Shown here in pieces: positions 52,450-62,289 of a stretch of 64,000 bases of DNA. The DNA lies in assembly GCA_947589045.1 (NCBI GenBank), contig CANQBQ010000003.1, positions 1-64,000 of the forward strand, written 5' to 3'. Both the position numbers and the translations under genes were made by a program. Below the pieces are notes generated by a model. The model saw only the letters and a program-made list of their open reading frames with translations. It had not been told where the DNA came from and searched no databases. Origin of the DNA: an uncultured Clostridia bacterium (lineage in GTDB: Bacteria > Bacillota > Clostridia > Monoglobales > Monoglobaceae). Position 1 is the first letter of the stretch; the number at the start of each line of letters is the position of its first letter.

Positions 52450-55400
52450 CTATCTGAAATATTTTACTCCGCTTTCAAAAATTTTTCGGTCGGTATTTCC
52501 GGGAACGTTCTTATATATATTGTCTCCGTTTCTCTCGGAATGACCCATTTTACCGAACACTCTGCCGTCGGGACTTGTTATGCCCTCAATCGCGCAGTAC
52601 GAGCCGTTCGGATTGTACGGCATCTCATAGGTCGGGTTGCCGTCGCCGTCCACATATTGCGTCGCAATCTGTCCGTTTTTGTCAAGCTCTGCAAGCACGT
52701 CCGCGTTTGCCACAAATCTGCCCTCGCCGTGGGATACCGCGACGTTGGCAAGCTCTCCGAGCTCCGCGTGAGCAAGCCACGGCGATTTTACCGACGCAAC
52801 TCTCGTTGTAACAAGCTGAGAAACGTGTCTGCCTATCGTGTTAAAAGTAAGGGTCGGACAGCCCGCGTCGGTATCTATAATTTTTCCGTAGGGCACAAGT
52901 CCGAGCTTTATGAGCGCCTGGAAACCGTTGCATATACCGAGAATAAGTCCGCCGCGCTCGTTGAGCAGCTTCATAACAGCCTCTGCAATTTTCGGATTTC
53001 TGAACGCCGTCGCTATAAACTTACCCGAACCGTCGGGCTCGTCGCCGCCGCTGAAGCCGCCGGGAAACATTATTATCTGCGCCTTGTCTATCGCCTCAGC
53101 AAAGCTGTCCACCGACGCGTCTATGTCTTCGGGCTTTAAATTTCTGAATATGCGAACGTCCGCCACACCGCCGACGCGCTCAAACGCACGTGCCGAGTCG
53201 TATTCGCAGTTCGTTCCGGGGAAAGCGGGTATGAACACGCGCGGCTTTGCAAACGTGCCGCTCGGCTTTATCACCGCTCTCCTGCCGTACTCAAACTTCT
53301 TCATACCTACGTCGTCAAATCCGGCGCGGGTCGGATAGACCTTTTCAAGAGGCTTTTTCCAAATCGAAATAAGCTCGTCTATGTCCAAGGCTTCGCCGTC
53401 GAACACCAAAGCCTTGCCCGCCGTCGTGCGTCCGAGAGCGTAGACCTTAAAGCTGTCTCCGATAACGCCGACAGAAGCCGCGTCGCCGCTCAGTTCAAGT
53501 ATAATGCCGCCGCAGTAGGCTCTGAAAAGATTAAGCCCGCCGCTCGTTATCTCGGCTCCGATTTTATTACCAAGCGACATTTTGCATATCGCCTCGGCAA
53601 TTCCGCCCGAGCCTATCGCATACGCCGAGCGCACCTTTTTGCCGTTTATCATATCGTGCGTAAAGTCGTATATATTTTTAAGTCCGTCAAACGTCGGCAG
53701 GAAGTTTTCGTCATACTCGGGCAAAAGCAGGAGCAGATTGCTGTCGTTTGCCTTAAACTCGCTCGACACCGCAAGCGAAGCCGAAATCGGAGCTACCGCA
53801 AACGAAACCAGCGTCGGCGGCACGTCTATATCGTTAAAGCTGCCCGACATACTGTCCTTTCCTCCGATTGCCGCCACGCCCAGACCGAGCTGTGCGCGGT
53901 ACGCGCCCAAAAGCGACGCAAGCGGCTTTCCCCACCTTTCGGGGTTTGAGCCGAGCCTTTCAAAATACTCCTGGAATGTCAGATAAATGTCTTTGCGGTC
54001 GGCGCCCGCGCACACCGCGCGAGTGACAGACTCCGCGACGGCGCAGTATGCGCCCGCGAACGGATTTGCCTTTGACACGCGGGGGTTGTAGCCGAACGAC
54101 ATAACCGTTGCCGCATCGGTCTCCCCTTTCAAAACGGGTATCTTCGCGACCATATTCTGCTGAGGAGTGAGCTGACAGCGTCCGCCGTAGGGCATAAACA
54201 CGGTGTTTGCGCCTATGGTGCTGTCGAACCGCTCGACCAGACCCTTTTGCGACGCGATATTCAGGTCGCCCATCATATTTTTTATCTTCTCCGCCGTTGT
54301 GCCTCCGCTCACCTCAAAATCGTACGCGCCGCCGTCAAAGCTCATACCGCATACCTTAACGTCGTTATTCTTCTCCGCGCCGTTCGTGTTGAGGAAGTCA
54401 CGGCTTATGTCAACTATCGTCTTGCCGCGCCACGTCATAACAAGGCGGTTCGTGTCGGTGACCTCCGCAACGACCGTGGCTTCTATGTTCTCGATATTCG
54501 CTTCTTTTATAAACTTGTCCGCGTCAGACTTTCGGACAACGACCGCCATTCTTTCCTGCGACTCCGAAATCGCAAGCTCGGTGCCGTCGAGTCCCTCATA
54601 TTTTTTCGTAACCTTATCCAGATTTATGTTAAGTCCGTCCGCAAGCTCGCCTATCGCGACCGAAACGCCGCCCGCTCCGAAGTCGTTACAGCGTCTTATA
54701 AGACGGGTCACGTCGCCCTTTCGGAAAAGTCTTTGGAGCTTTCTCTCCTCGGGCGGATTACCCTTTTGCACCTCCGCGCCGCACTTTTCAAGCGACTCGT
54801 CGTTATGCGCCTTTGAAGAACCGGTCGCGCCGCCGCAGCCGTCGCGTCCCGTTCTGCCGCCGAGCAGTATAACAACGTCTCCCGCTTCGGGGACCTCACG
54901 GATAACATTCTTTTTGGGAGCCGCCGCGATTACCGCGCCTATCTCCATTCTCTTTGCAACGTAGCCCTCGTCATAAATCTCGCATACCTGACCCGTCGCA
55001 AGTCCTATCTGGTTGCCGTACGAGCTGTAACCCTGCGCTGCGCCGCGAACCAGCTTGCGCTGGGGCAGCTTGCCGTGCATAGTTTCGGAAACGCTCTTTC
55101 GCGGGTCGCCCGCGCCGGTCACGCGCATAGCCTGATAGACGTACGAGCGTCCGGAGAGCGGGTCGCGTATCGCGCCGCCGAGACAGGTCGCCGCGCCGCC
55201 GAACGGCTCAATTTCGGTGGGGTGGTTGTGCGTCTCGTTTTTAAACATAACGAGCCACTCCTCGGTTTTGCCGTCGTCGGTCTTAACGTCGACCTTAATC
55301 GAGCAGGCATTTATTTCCTCCGACTCGTCAAGAGCCTTCAAAAGCCCTCGCTTCTTCAGTTCCTTCGCCGCAATCGTGCCGACGTCCATAAGGCAGATAT

Positions 55401-56193
55401 TCTTCTTTCTGTCTCCGTAGACAAACTTGCGCGACTTCAGATAGTCGTCATAGGTCTCGGATATAATGCCATCCTCTATGTCCACGTTTTCGAGCTTTGT
55501 GTTAAACGTGGTATGGCGGCAGTGGTCCGACCAATATGTGTCGATCATTCTTATTTCTGTTATCGTGGGGTCTCTCTTTTCGGTATCCTTAAAATAGGCG
55601 CGGCAGAACGCTATGTCGCCCTCGTCCATAGCCAGACCGTATTTGGCGATAAAATCCGCCAGACCCTTCTCGTCAAGGTCGGTAAATCCCTTGAGCACCT
55701 CAACGTCTGCGGGAATTTCGGTTTTTTCGGCGAGAGTTTCGGGCTTTTCGTCGCTCGCGAGCCTTGCCTCGACCGGGTTTATGCAATAATGCCTAACCGC
55801 CTCAAGCTCGGCGTCCGAAATGTCGCCTATGAGAACGGTTATCTTTGCGGTGCGCACCGCGGGGCGCTCCTTGGCGGTTAAAATCTGCACGCACTGAGCC
55901 GCGCTGTCCGCCCGCTGGTCGTACTGACCCGGCAGATACTCGGTCACGAAATAGCGACCGTCCGACAGGTCGATGCTCTCCTCATATACGTTGTCAACCT
56001 GCGGCTCCGAAAAAATGGTATTCTTTGCCTTTTCAAACTCCGTGTCCTCCATACCCTCGACGTCGTATCGGTTGATTATACGCACGCCGCGAAGTCCGCT
56101 GAGCATAAGATTTTCGCGAAGATCCGAGAGAAGCGCGTCGGCTTCAATCGCAAACCCCGCCTTTTTTTCGACAAATAGTCTTCTCGTTGGCAT
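52450..56193 (-). CDS. purL: Phosphoribosylformylglycinamidine synthase, single-chain
   Basis: 1247 residues from the ATG at 56193 (AAAGAGG upstream). It combines a PurS-like N-terminal part, the duplicated synthetase (TYWSDHCRHTTF, FKNETHNHPTEIEPFGGAATCLGG, GGKDSMSG) and a C-terminal glutaminase with PGTNCEYD, catalytic Cys in LGICNGFQALI, and the final HGEGRF. Converts FGAR to FGAM using ATP and glutamine. The large form replaces separate purQ, purL and purS. First gene of the minus-strand purine operon. Confidence 0.96.
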   Translation of the reverse strand: MPTRRLFVEKKAGFAIEADALLSDLRENLMLSGLRGVRIINRYDVEGMEDTEFEKAKNTIFSEPQVDNVYEESIDLSDGRYFVTEYLPGQYDQRADSAAQCVQILTAKERPAVRTAKITVLIGDISDAELEAVRHYCINPVEARLASDEKPETLAEKTEIPADVEVLKGFTDLDEKGLADFIAKYGLAMDEGDIAFCRAYFKDTEKRDPTITEIRMIDTYWSDHCRHTTFNTKLENVDIEDGIISETYDDYLKSRKFVYGDRKKNICLMDVGTIAAKELKKRGLLKALDESEEINACSIKVDVKTDDGKTEEWLVMFKNETHNHPTEIEPFGGAATCLGGAIRDPLSGRSYVYQAMRVTGAGDPRKSVSETMHGKLPQRKLVRGAAQGYSSYGNQIGLATGQVCEIYDEGYVAKRMEIGAVIAAAPKKNVIREVPEAGDVVILLGGRTGRDGCGGATGSSKAHNDESLEKCGAEVQKGNPPEERKLQRLFRKGDVTRLIRRCNDFGAGGVSVAIGELADGLNINLDKVTKKYEGLDGTELAISESQERMAVVVRKSDADKFIKEANIENIEATVVAEVTDTNRLVMTWRGKTIVDISRDFLNTNGAEKNNDVKVCGMSFDGGAYDFEVSGGTTAEKIKNMMGDLNIASQKGLVERFDSTIGANTVFMPYGGRCQLTPQQNMVAKIPVLKGETDAATVMSFGYNPRVSKANPFAGAYCAVAESVTRAVCAGADRKDIYLTFQEYFERLGSNPERWGKPLASLLGAYRAQLGLGVAAIGGKDSMSGSFNDIDVPPTLVSFAVAPISASLAVSSEFKANDSNLLLLLPEYDENFLPTFDGLKNIYDFTHDMINGKKVRSAYAIGSGGIAEAICKMSLGNKIGAEITSGGLNLFRAYCGGIILELSGDAASVGVIGDSFKVYALGRTTAGKALVFDGEALDIDELISIWKKPLEKVYPTRAGFDDVGMKKFEYGRRAVIKPSGTFAKPRVFIPAFPGTNCEYDSARAFERVGGVADVRIFRNLKPEDIDASVDSFAEAIDKAQIIMFPGGFSGGDEPDGSGKFIATAFRNPKIAEAVMKLLNERGGLILGICNGFQALIKLGLVPYGKIIDTDAGCPTLTFNTIGRHVSQLVTTRVASVKSPWLAHAELGELANVAVSHGEGRFVANADVLAELDKNGQIATQYVDGDGNPTYEMPYNPNGSYCAIEGITSPDGRVFGKMGHSERNGDNIYKNVPGNTDRKIFESGVKYFR

Positions 56194-56225
56194 AATAATA
56201 ACCTCTTTCAAAAAAATACAATATT

Positions 56226-56254
56226 ATTGTACTGTTATTTACCCTCTTTGTCAA
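56226..56254 (-). promoter_or_regulatory. Promoter for the purine operon
   Basis: Minus-strand TTGACA (56249-56254), 17-nt spacer, TACAAT (56226-56231). The leader is only about 26 nt, too short for a purine riboswitch. Confidence 0.75.
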
Positions 56255-56255
56255 C

Positions 56256-56281
56256 AATTTGATTGGTAAATAATTTGATTG
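56256..56281. repeat. 10-bp direct repeat upstream of the purine promoter
   Basis: AATTTGATTG occurs at 56256-56265 and 56272-56281, a 16-bp spacing, just upstream of the -35 box. It is a candidate regulator site between the divergent purine operon and SDR gene. Confidence 0.4.
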
Positions 56282-56336
56282 CGGAGCTTTGCCGAAACGC
56301 GTCTTTAAAAAATTTGAAAAATTACTAAATTTGCTA

Positions 56337-56364
56337 TTGAACTTTTTGAAAATTTTGGTATAAT
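56337..56364 (+). promoter_or_regulatory. Promoter for the SDR gene
   Basis: TTGAAC (56337-56342), 16-nt spacer, TATAAT (56359-56364), about 32 nt before the ATG; ribosome site AAAGGAGC. Confidence 0.6.
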
Positions 56365-56396
56365 TATATTAAGCTAATGAAAGGAGCTGTTCAATT

Positions 56397-57194
56397 ATGG
56401 ATTTAAAAAGTTTCAGCCTTGAGGGTAAGGTTGCTCTGGTAACAGGCGCATCTTACGGAATAGGCTACGCAATCGCTTCGTCTTATGCGAAGGCGGGCGC
56501 GAAAATCGTATTCTGCGACATTAAGCAGGAATTTGTTGACAAGGGTCTCGCATCCTACGCGGCTGACGGTATCGAAGCTAAGGGCTATGTTTGCGACGTT
56601 ACCAACGAGCCCATGGTTCAGGACATGGTTAAGAAGATTGAAGCCGAGGTAGGCGTTATTGACATTCTTGTTAACAATGCCGGTATCATTAAGAGAATAC
56701 CTATGTGCGATATGACCGCCGAGGAATTCCGTCAGGTTATCGACGTTGACCTCAACGCGCCGTTTATCGTATCGAAGGCGGTTATCCCGTCGATGATTAA
56801 AAAGGGTCACGGCAAGATTATAAACATCTGCTCTATGATGAGCGAGCTGGGACGTGAAACCGTTTCCGCATATGCTGCGGCAAAGGGCGGTCTTAAGATG
56901 CTCACCAGAAACATATGTGCCGAGTACGGTGCGAGCAACATCCAGTGCAACGGCATAGGACCCGGATACATCGCTACTCCTCAGACCGCGCCGCTCCGCG
57001 AGAAGCAGGCTGACGGTTCGAGACATCCGTTCGACCAGTTCATCTGCGGAAGAACTCCGGCGGGCAGATGGCTCCAGGCTGATGAGTTGACAGGTCCCGC
57101 GATATTCCTCGCGTCCGACGCGTCAAACGCCGTAAACGGTCACATTCTCTATGTTGACGGCGGTATCCTTGCCTACATCGGCAAACAGCCGTAA
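56397..57194 (+). CDS. SDR oxidoreductase, gluconate 5-dehydrogenase-like
   Basis: 265 residues with the classical SDR pattern: cofactor loop TGASYGIG (16-23), NNAG (93-96), Ser146, and catalytic Tyr159/Lys163 in SAYAAAKGG. The FSLEGKVALVTGA start, GPGYIATPQTAPLR and DGSRHPFDQFICGRTPAGRW segments match gluconate 5-dehydrogenases (NAD(P)H, 5-keto-D-gluconate to gluconate). No uronate or gluconate gene is adjacent, so the true substrate is unconfirmed. Transcribed alone, divergent from the purine operon. Confidence 0.85.
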   Translation: MDLKSFSLEGKVALVTGASYGIGYAIASSYAKAGAKIVFCDIKQEFVDKGLASYAADGIEAKGYVCDVTNEPMVQDMVKKIEAEVGVIDILVNNAGIIKRIPMCDMTAEEFRQVIDVDLNAPFIVSKAVIPSMIKKGHGKIINICSMMSELGRETVSAYAAAKGGLKMLTRNICAEYGASNIQCNGIGPGYIATPQTAPLREKQADGSRHPFDQFICGRTPAGRWLQADELTGPAIFLASDASNAVNGHILYVDGGILAYIGKQP

Positions 57195-57212
57195 TGGCTG
57201 CTTAATCAAACA

Positions 57213-57243
57213 AAAACGGTGCGGATAAATTCCGCACCGTTTT
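57213..57243. terminator. Bidirectional intrinsic terminator
   Basis: AAAACGGTGCGGA, TAAAT loop and TCCGCACCGTTTT. It ends both the SDR gene and the convergent trp operon. Confidence 0.9.
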
Positions 57244-57260
57244 AATTTTAAATTCAATTT

Positions 57261-58052
57261 TTAAAGCTCTGCCGCAAGCGATTTTGTAAAGCGTCCGACC
57301 GCCGCGACCTTGCCGTCGTCGTCGGGCGCGCTTCCTATCTGCTTTATGACCGCGCTTCCAACTATGAGCCCGTCGCAATAGCCGCGAAGCTCTCTCACCT
57401 GTTCGGGTGAGGAAATGCCGAAGCCTATACATCTCGGAATTTTCGCATACTTGTTTATACTTCCGAAAAGGCTTCCGAAGTCGGTTTTAAACTCCTGCCT
57501 CGTGCCCGTAACGCCGAGCGACGAAACGCAGTACAAAAATCCGCGCGCACTCTCGCAAATTTTGCTTATGCGCTCCTCCGTCGAGGTGGGCGCAATCATA
57601 CTTATTTGATAAACCCCGTACTTTTCGGTGTATTCCGCAATCTCACCGCTCTCCTCAAACGGCAAATCGGGAATTATAACGCCGTCTATTCCGACCTCGG
57701 CGCACTTTGCAAAAAACGCGTCCGCGCCGTAGCTCAAAATGCTGTTGAAATACATAAGCAAAACGAGCGGTATCTGAGTTTCAAGGCGCAGCTTTTCGAC
57801 AAGCCCGAATATTTTTTCCAAATTCACTCCGCCCGTGAGCGCGCGTATGTTAGCCCTCTGGATTACAGGTCCCTCCGCTATCGGGTCGGAAAACGGAACG
57901 CCGAGCTCCACTATGTCCGCGCCGTTTTTCTCCATTTCAAGAACCAGCCTTTCAGTAACGTCAAGGCTCGGATCGCCCGCGGTCACAAACGTAATGAGAG
58001 CCTTTTTACCTGCCGATTTAAGCTCGGCAAATTTTTTATCAACCCTGTTCAC
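57261..58052 (-). CDS. trpA: Tryptophan synthase alpha subunit
   Basis: 263 residues. [35 protein letters not shown] (catalytic Glu and Asp region) and [11 protein letters not shown], then [10 protein letters not shown]. It splits indole-3-glycerol phosphate and passes indole to TrpB. Last gene of the operon; overlaps the end of trpB by 14 nt. Confidence 0.97.
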   Translation of the reverse strand: MNRVDKKFAELKSAGKKALITFVTAGDPSLDVTERLVLEMEKNGADIVELGVPFSDPIAEGPVIQRANIRALTGGVNLEKIFGLVEKLRLETQIPLVLLMYFNSILSYGADAFFAKCAEVGIDGVIIPDLPFEESGEIAEYTEKYGVYQISMIAPTSTEERISKICESARGFLYCVSSLGVTGTRQEFKTDFGSLFGSINKYAKIPRCIGFGISSPEQVRELRGYCDGLIVGSAVIKQIGSAPDDDGKVAAVGRFTKSLAAEL

Positions 58053-59235
58053 GAATTTCCACCCCCATATACTTTGCTACGCTGTAAACGTCCTTATCGC
58101 CTCTGCCCGATATATTGATAACCACTATATCGTCCTTTTTGAACTCGCCCGCGCGAACCATTTTCACAGCCTGCGCCACCGCGTGGGAGCTCTCTATCGC
58201 GGGAATTATTCCCTCTACCCTCGTGAGATAACGGAACGCATCGACCGCCTCGGCGTCGGTTATCGGGTAATATTCGCCTCTGCCCGTCGCCTTCAAATTG
58301 GCGTGCTCGGGTCCCACGCCGGGGTAATCGAGTCCCGCAGAAATCGAGTAGACGGGCATAATTCCGCCGTCCTTATCCTGCAAAAATATCGACTTCATTC
58401 CGTGCAGAACGCCCACCGTGCCGCAGGTCAGAGTCGCCGCGTGGCGGTCTGTGTCAACGCCGTCACCCGCTGCCTCGGCGCCTACCAGACGCACCGACTT
58501 ATCGGGTATAAATTCATAAAACGCGCCCATCGCGTTACTGCCGCCGCCAACGCACGCTATAACACAGCTCGGGAGACGCCCCTCCTTCGCCATACACTGC
58601 TCCTTTATCTCGCGTCCTATCACGCTCTGGAAGTCTCGCACGATAGTCGGATACGGGTGAGGTCCCATAGTCGAGCCGAGAACGTAGAACGTATCGTCGG
58701 CGCGTGCGGTCCACGCGCGCATCGCCTCGTTGCACGCGTCCTTGAGCGTACCCGTGCCGCTTGACACCGCCGTGACCTTTGCGCCGAGCAGGTTCATTCT
58801 GAACACGTTCAGCTCCTGGCGGCGCGTGTCCTCCTCGCCCATAAACACTTCACACTCCATACCGAACAGAGCCGCCGCGGTCGCCGCCGCAACTCCGTGC
58901 TGTCCCGCTCCCGTCTCGGCAATAACCTTGGTTTTGCCCATCCTTTTGGCAAGCAGGGTCTGACCCAAAACATTGTTTATCTTGTGCGCGCCGGTGTGGT
59001 TCAAATCCTCGCGCTTTAAGTATATCTTGGGTCCGCCCAGATCCGCCGTCATCTTCTCGGCAAAGTATAAAAGAGAGGGTCGGTTCGCGTATTCTTTATA
59101 GTAAAAGTCAAGCTCCTTCAAAAATTCGGGGTCGTTCTTCGCCTCATTGTACGCCTTCTCCAGCTCGTCGAGAGCGTTCATAAGCGTTTCGGGCGCGTAC
59201 TGACCGCCGTATTCTCCAAATCTTCCCTTAGACAT
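58039..59235 (-). CDS. trpB: Tryptophan synthase beta subunit
   Basis: 398 residues, the usual length of TrpB1. [17 protein letters not shown]-lysine in [40 protein letters not shown] and [14 protein letters not shown]. Joins indole and serine to make tryptophan in the alpha2-beta2 complex. Confidence 0.98.
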   Translation of the reverse strand: MSKGRFGEYGGQYAPETLMNALDELEKAYNEAKNDPEFLKELDFYYKEYANRPSLLYFAEKMTADLGGPKIYLKREDLNHTGAHKINNVLGQTLLAKRMGKTKVIAETGAGQHGVAAATAAALFGMECEVFMGEEDTRRQELNVFRMNLLGAKVTAVSSGTGTLKDACNEAMRAWTARADDTFYVLGSTMGPHPYPTIVRDFQSVIGREIKEQCMAKEGRLPSCVIACVGGGSNAMGAFYEFIPDKSVRLVGAEAAGDGVDTDRHAATLTCGTVGVLHGMKSIFLQDKDGGIMPVYSISAGLDYPGVGPEHANLKATGRGEYYPITDAEAVDAFRYLTRVEGIIPAIESSHAVAQAVKMVRAGEFKKDDIVVINISGRGDKDVYSVAKYMGVEIREQG

Positions 59236-59273
59236 CCGTTATCTTCCTTTCGCGTTTTATTCGTTTCTCTGCC

Positions 59274-59891
59274 CTATTTCGCCGCGCGTGCCGCTGCGAC
59301 AAGAGCCGCTATTTTGTCCGCATCCTTAACTCCGCCGCTCTCCGCGCCGCTGCTTATGTCAACCGCGAACGGGTTAAGGCTTTTGATTGTTTCGGTTATG
59401 TTATCCTCGTTAATGCCGCCGGCGATAATAAGCTCCCCGGTCTTTACTCCGTCCAAAACGCCGTGGTCAAACATAACTCCGCTTCCGCCCGGCGTCTCCT
59501 CAACGAACGAATCGAGCAGAAGTCTGTCCGCGCCGAGAGAAGCCGCCTTTTCAATATCCTCCGCGCTCCTCACGCGCACCGCCTTCCATATCTCCTTATG
59601 GGTCATACCGCGCAGGCGGCGTATATACGTCTCGTCCTCGCCGCCGTGAAGCTGGATAACATCGAGCGGACATCTCTTTGCAATATCCGCGACCACGCGC
59701 ATCTCCTCGTCAACAAACACCCCTACGACCTTGACGACGCGGTCGAGCATAGCCACAAGCTCGCTCGCCTGTTCGGGCGAAATGCGCCGTCTTGTCTTTG
59801 CGAAAATAAAGCCTATATAATCGGGCTTCGCCTCGTTTATCGCGATTATATCTTCAAACCGCTTTATCCCGCAAATTTTTATTTTGCTCAT
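59274..59891 (-). CDS. trpF: Phosphoribosylanthranilate isomerase
   Basis: 205 residues: KICGIKRFEDI (catalytic Cys), FAKTRRRISPEQA, VIQLHGGEDETYI, FDHGVL, LIIAGGINEDNI (final Asp/Gly part) and AVDISSGAES. Separate from TrpC. The start overlaps the trpC stop by one nt. Confidence 0.96.
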   Translation of the reverse strand: MSKIKICGIKRFEDIIAINEAKPDYIGFIFAKTRRRISPEQASELVAMLDRVVKVVGVFVDEEMRVVADIAKRCPLDVIQLHGGEDETYIRRLRGMTHKEIWKAVRVRSAEDIEKAASLGADRLLLDSFVEETPGGSGVMFDHGVLDGVKTGELIIAGGINEDNITETIKSLNPFAVDISSGAESGGVKDADKIAALVAAARAAK

Positions 59892-60679
59892 TACATTTCT
59901 CCTCTCATTTTTCTCACCGCGGCGGGAATGTCGTCCGAACGCATAAACGTCTCCCCTATCAACGCCGCGTCAACCCCTATACTGCGCAGATACTTCAAAT
60001 CCTCCGAATTTTTGATACTACTCTCGCTCACAATGACCGCGCCCGACGGAGCGTATTTCATAAGCCGCTCGGTGGTCGTTATATCCTCGTTAAAGGTTTT
60101 AAGGTCGCGGTTATTTATGCCGACCACACCGAAGCCGAGCGCCGCCGCCCTCTTTAACTCCTCGCTGTCGTGCGCTTCGCAAAGGCACTGCATCGAAAGT
60201 CTGTGCGCCAATTTCTTAAAGCTTGCAAGCTCTTTGTCGCCGAGTATCGCCGCAATCAGCAGTATCGCCGACGCGCCGAGAGCGCGCGCCTCGTAAATCT
60301 GATATTCGTCTATTATGAAGTCCTTGCGCAAAAGAGGTATGTCCGCCTCGCCGCGTATGTCGCTCAAAAATTCGGGCGAGCCTCTGAAAAAATCGGTTTC
60401 GGTCAGCACGGACATCGCCTGTACGTCCGATTTAAGATACTCCCTCGCAATTTCCATATGGTTAAAATTCGGACGGATAAGCCCCTTGGAGGGCGAAGCG
60501 CACTTAACCTCCGCTATTATCGAAATCTTTTCGGGATTTTTGAGCGCGTCCGAAAAGTCAAGCGTATCGAGAACCGTTTTCTCCGCCCGCTCCGCGACTG
60601 ATGAAAACGGCGTTTTATCTTTAGCCTTTTCAAGATATACCTTCTTTTTTGCGACAATATCGTCAAGTATCATTTTCAA
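59891..60679 (-). CDS. trpC: Indole-3-glycerol phosphate synthase
   Basis: 262 residues. The family signature runs through IIAEVKCASPSKGLI, SVLTETDFFRGSPEFL, LLRKDFIIDEYQIYEARALGA, VGINNRDLKTF and VSESSIKNSEDL. It closes the ring of CdRP to indole-3-glycerol phosphate. Lies 12 nt after trpD. Confidence 0.97.
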   Translation of the reverse strand: MKMILDDIVAKKKVYLEKAKDKTPFSSVAERAEKTVLDTLDFSDALKNPEKISIIAEVKCASPSKGLIRPNFNHMEIAREYLKSDVQAMSVLTETDFFRGSPEFLSDIRGEADIPLLRKDFIIDEYQIYEARALGASAILLIAAILGDKELASFKKLAHRLSMQCLCEAHDSEELKRAAALGFGVVGINNRDLKTFNEDITTTERLMKYAPSGAVIVSESSIKNSEDLKYLRSIGVDAALIGETFMRSDDIPAAVRKMRGEM

Positions 60680-60691
60680 AACCTCTTAAAA

Positions 60692-61702
60692 TTACTTATT
60701 TGAAAGCTCCGCGAGCTTTTTGAGCTGCTCCGCCGCGCGTCCGCTGTCGATAGCCTCGGCCGCCTTCTTTATGCCGTCCTCCAGCGACTCAGCCGCTCCG
60801 CCGCAGTAGATTGCGGCGGCAGAGTTGAGCAGAACGATGTCCCGCCTTGCGCCCTTTTCTCCACTCAAAATGCCTCTCGTTATAGCCGCGTTCTCCTTTG
60901 CGTCGCCGCCCTTTATGTCCTCGGGCTTAGCGCGCTTGATGCCGAACTGCTCGGGGGATATGGTGTAGGTCGTCACCTTGCCGTCCTTGATTTCCGAAAC
61001 CTGCGTATCCTCGTAGGTCGCGAACTCGTCCAAGCCGTCCTCGACGCCGCTCATAACCATACCGCGCGTCACGCCCGTTTTGAGCATAGCGTTTGCTATC
61101 GGCTCGGTCAGCTTTTTGTCAAAAACTCCTATTACCTGAGTTTTTGCGCCCGACGGATTGGAAAGAGGTCCCAGAATATTGCATATCGTTCTTACGCCGA
61201 GGTCGCCGCGCACCTCGTTCACATATTTCATACACGGGTTGAAAGTGCGCGCGAACATAAAGCCCACGCCTATTTCCTCCACGCACTTTTGCACGGTTTC
61301 CTGACTTGCCGTAATGTTAACTCCGAGCTCCTCGAGCACGTCCGCACTTCCGCTACGGCTCGACACCGCACGGTTGCCGTGCTTCGCAACAGGCACGCCC
61401 GCCGCCGAAATAACGAACGCGCAGGTGGTTGAAATGTTAAACGTGTTCGCTCCGTCGCCGCCCGTGCCTACGCAGTCGATATAGTTTCCGCTCGGACGTA
61501 TGCCGTCCGCCTTGTTTTTCATAGTCAGCGCACAGCCGCCTATTTCGTCGATGGTCTCGCCCTTCATTTTGAGTCCGACAAGGAACGCGCTGACCTGCGC
61601 GGGGGTCGCCTTGCCGCTGAAAATGTCGTCCATCGCGTCACGCGCTTCTTCAAACGTAAGATTTTCAAAAGCCGTTATTTTTTTGATTGCCTCTTTAATC
61701 AT
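60692..61702 (-). CDS. trpD: Anthranilate phosphoribosyltransferase
   Basis: 336 residues from the ATG at 61702, chosen because GGAGG lies 11 nt upstream; a longer frame reaches into trpG. DCVGTGGDGANTFNIST, HGNRAVSSRSGSADVLEELG, and NPCMKYVNEVRGDLGVRTICNILGP are the PRPP and anthranilate sites. Not fused to TrpG. Confidence 0.97.
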   Translation of the reverse strand: MIKEAIKKITAFENLTFEEARDAMDDIFSGKATPAQVSAFLVGLKMKGETIDEIGGCALTMKNKADGIRPSGNYIDCVGTGGDGANTFNISTTCAFVISAAGVPVAKHGNRAVSSRSGSADVLEELGVNITASQETVQKCVEEIGVGFMFARTFNPCMKYVNEVRGDLGVRTICNILGPLSNPSGAKTQVIGVFDKKLTEPIANAMLKTGVTRGMVMSGVEDGLDEFATYEDTQVSEIKDGKVTTYTISPEQFGIKRAKPEDIKGGDAKENAAITRGILSGEKGARRDIVLLNSAAAIYCGGAAESLEDGIKKAAEAIDSGRAAEQLKKLAELSNK

Positions 61703-61722
61703 ATCACTTTTAACCTCCAAAA

Positions 61723-62289
61723 TCAAATTTTCAAAAAGTTTTCTATTATTTTCATTCCGCACGGCGTGAGCACGGATTCGGGATGAAACTGTATTCCGTA
61801 GGTCGGGTGCGACCTGTGCTCCACCGCCATAATACAGCCGTCGTCGGTCGTGGCTGTGATTTTCAGCACGTCGGGCAGGCTGTCGTTCTCGATTATAAGA
61901 GAGTGGTACCTGCCGACCTGTTCTTCCGCTTCAAGCCCCGCAAACAGCTTTGACGAGGTATCGAGCTTTGCCGTGTCCACCTTTCCGTGCATAAGGTGCG
62001 GTGCGCGGACTATTTTTCCGCCGAACGCCTCGCCTATCGACTGGTGCCCGAGGCACACTCCCAAAATCGGGAGCTTTCCGCTCAGCTTTTGTATCAGCTC
62101 AATACATATTCCCGCGTCGGACGGATAGCACGGTCCGGGGGATATTATTATGCGTTCGGGGTTTTCCGCCGCGACCTCCTCCACCGTTATTTTGTCGTTG
62201 CGGTAGACCTTAATATCGGGGCAAAGCGTACCGACATACTGATACAGATTATATGTAAACGAGTCGTAGTTGTCAATTATTGTAATCAT
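61723..62289 (-). CDS. trpG: Anthranilate synthase glutaminase component
   Basis: 188-residue class I amidotransferase with Cys79 in LGVCLGHQ and His169/Glu171 in IQFHPESVLTP; DNYDSFTYNLYQY at the start is typical. Supplies ammonia to TrpE. ATGA overlap with trpE indicates coupling. Could also serve PabB (amphibolic TrpG), but its position favours Trp. Confidence 0.96.
   Translation of the reverse strand: MITIIDNYDSFTYNLYQYVGTLCPDIKVYRNDKITVEEVAAENPERIIISPGPCYPSDAGICIELIQKLSGKLPILGVCLGHQSIGEAFGGKIVRAPHLMHGKVDTAKLDTSSKLFAGLEAEEQVGRYHSLIIENDSLPDVLKITATTDDGCIMAVEHRSHPTYGIQFHPESVLTPCGMKIIENFLKI

Noticed and set aside
56194-56225. Guanine or PRPP riboswitch before purL
   Set aside because: The promoter lies too close to the start codon to leave room for any known riboswitch.
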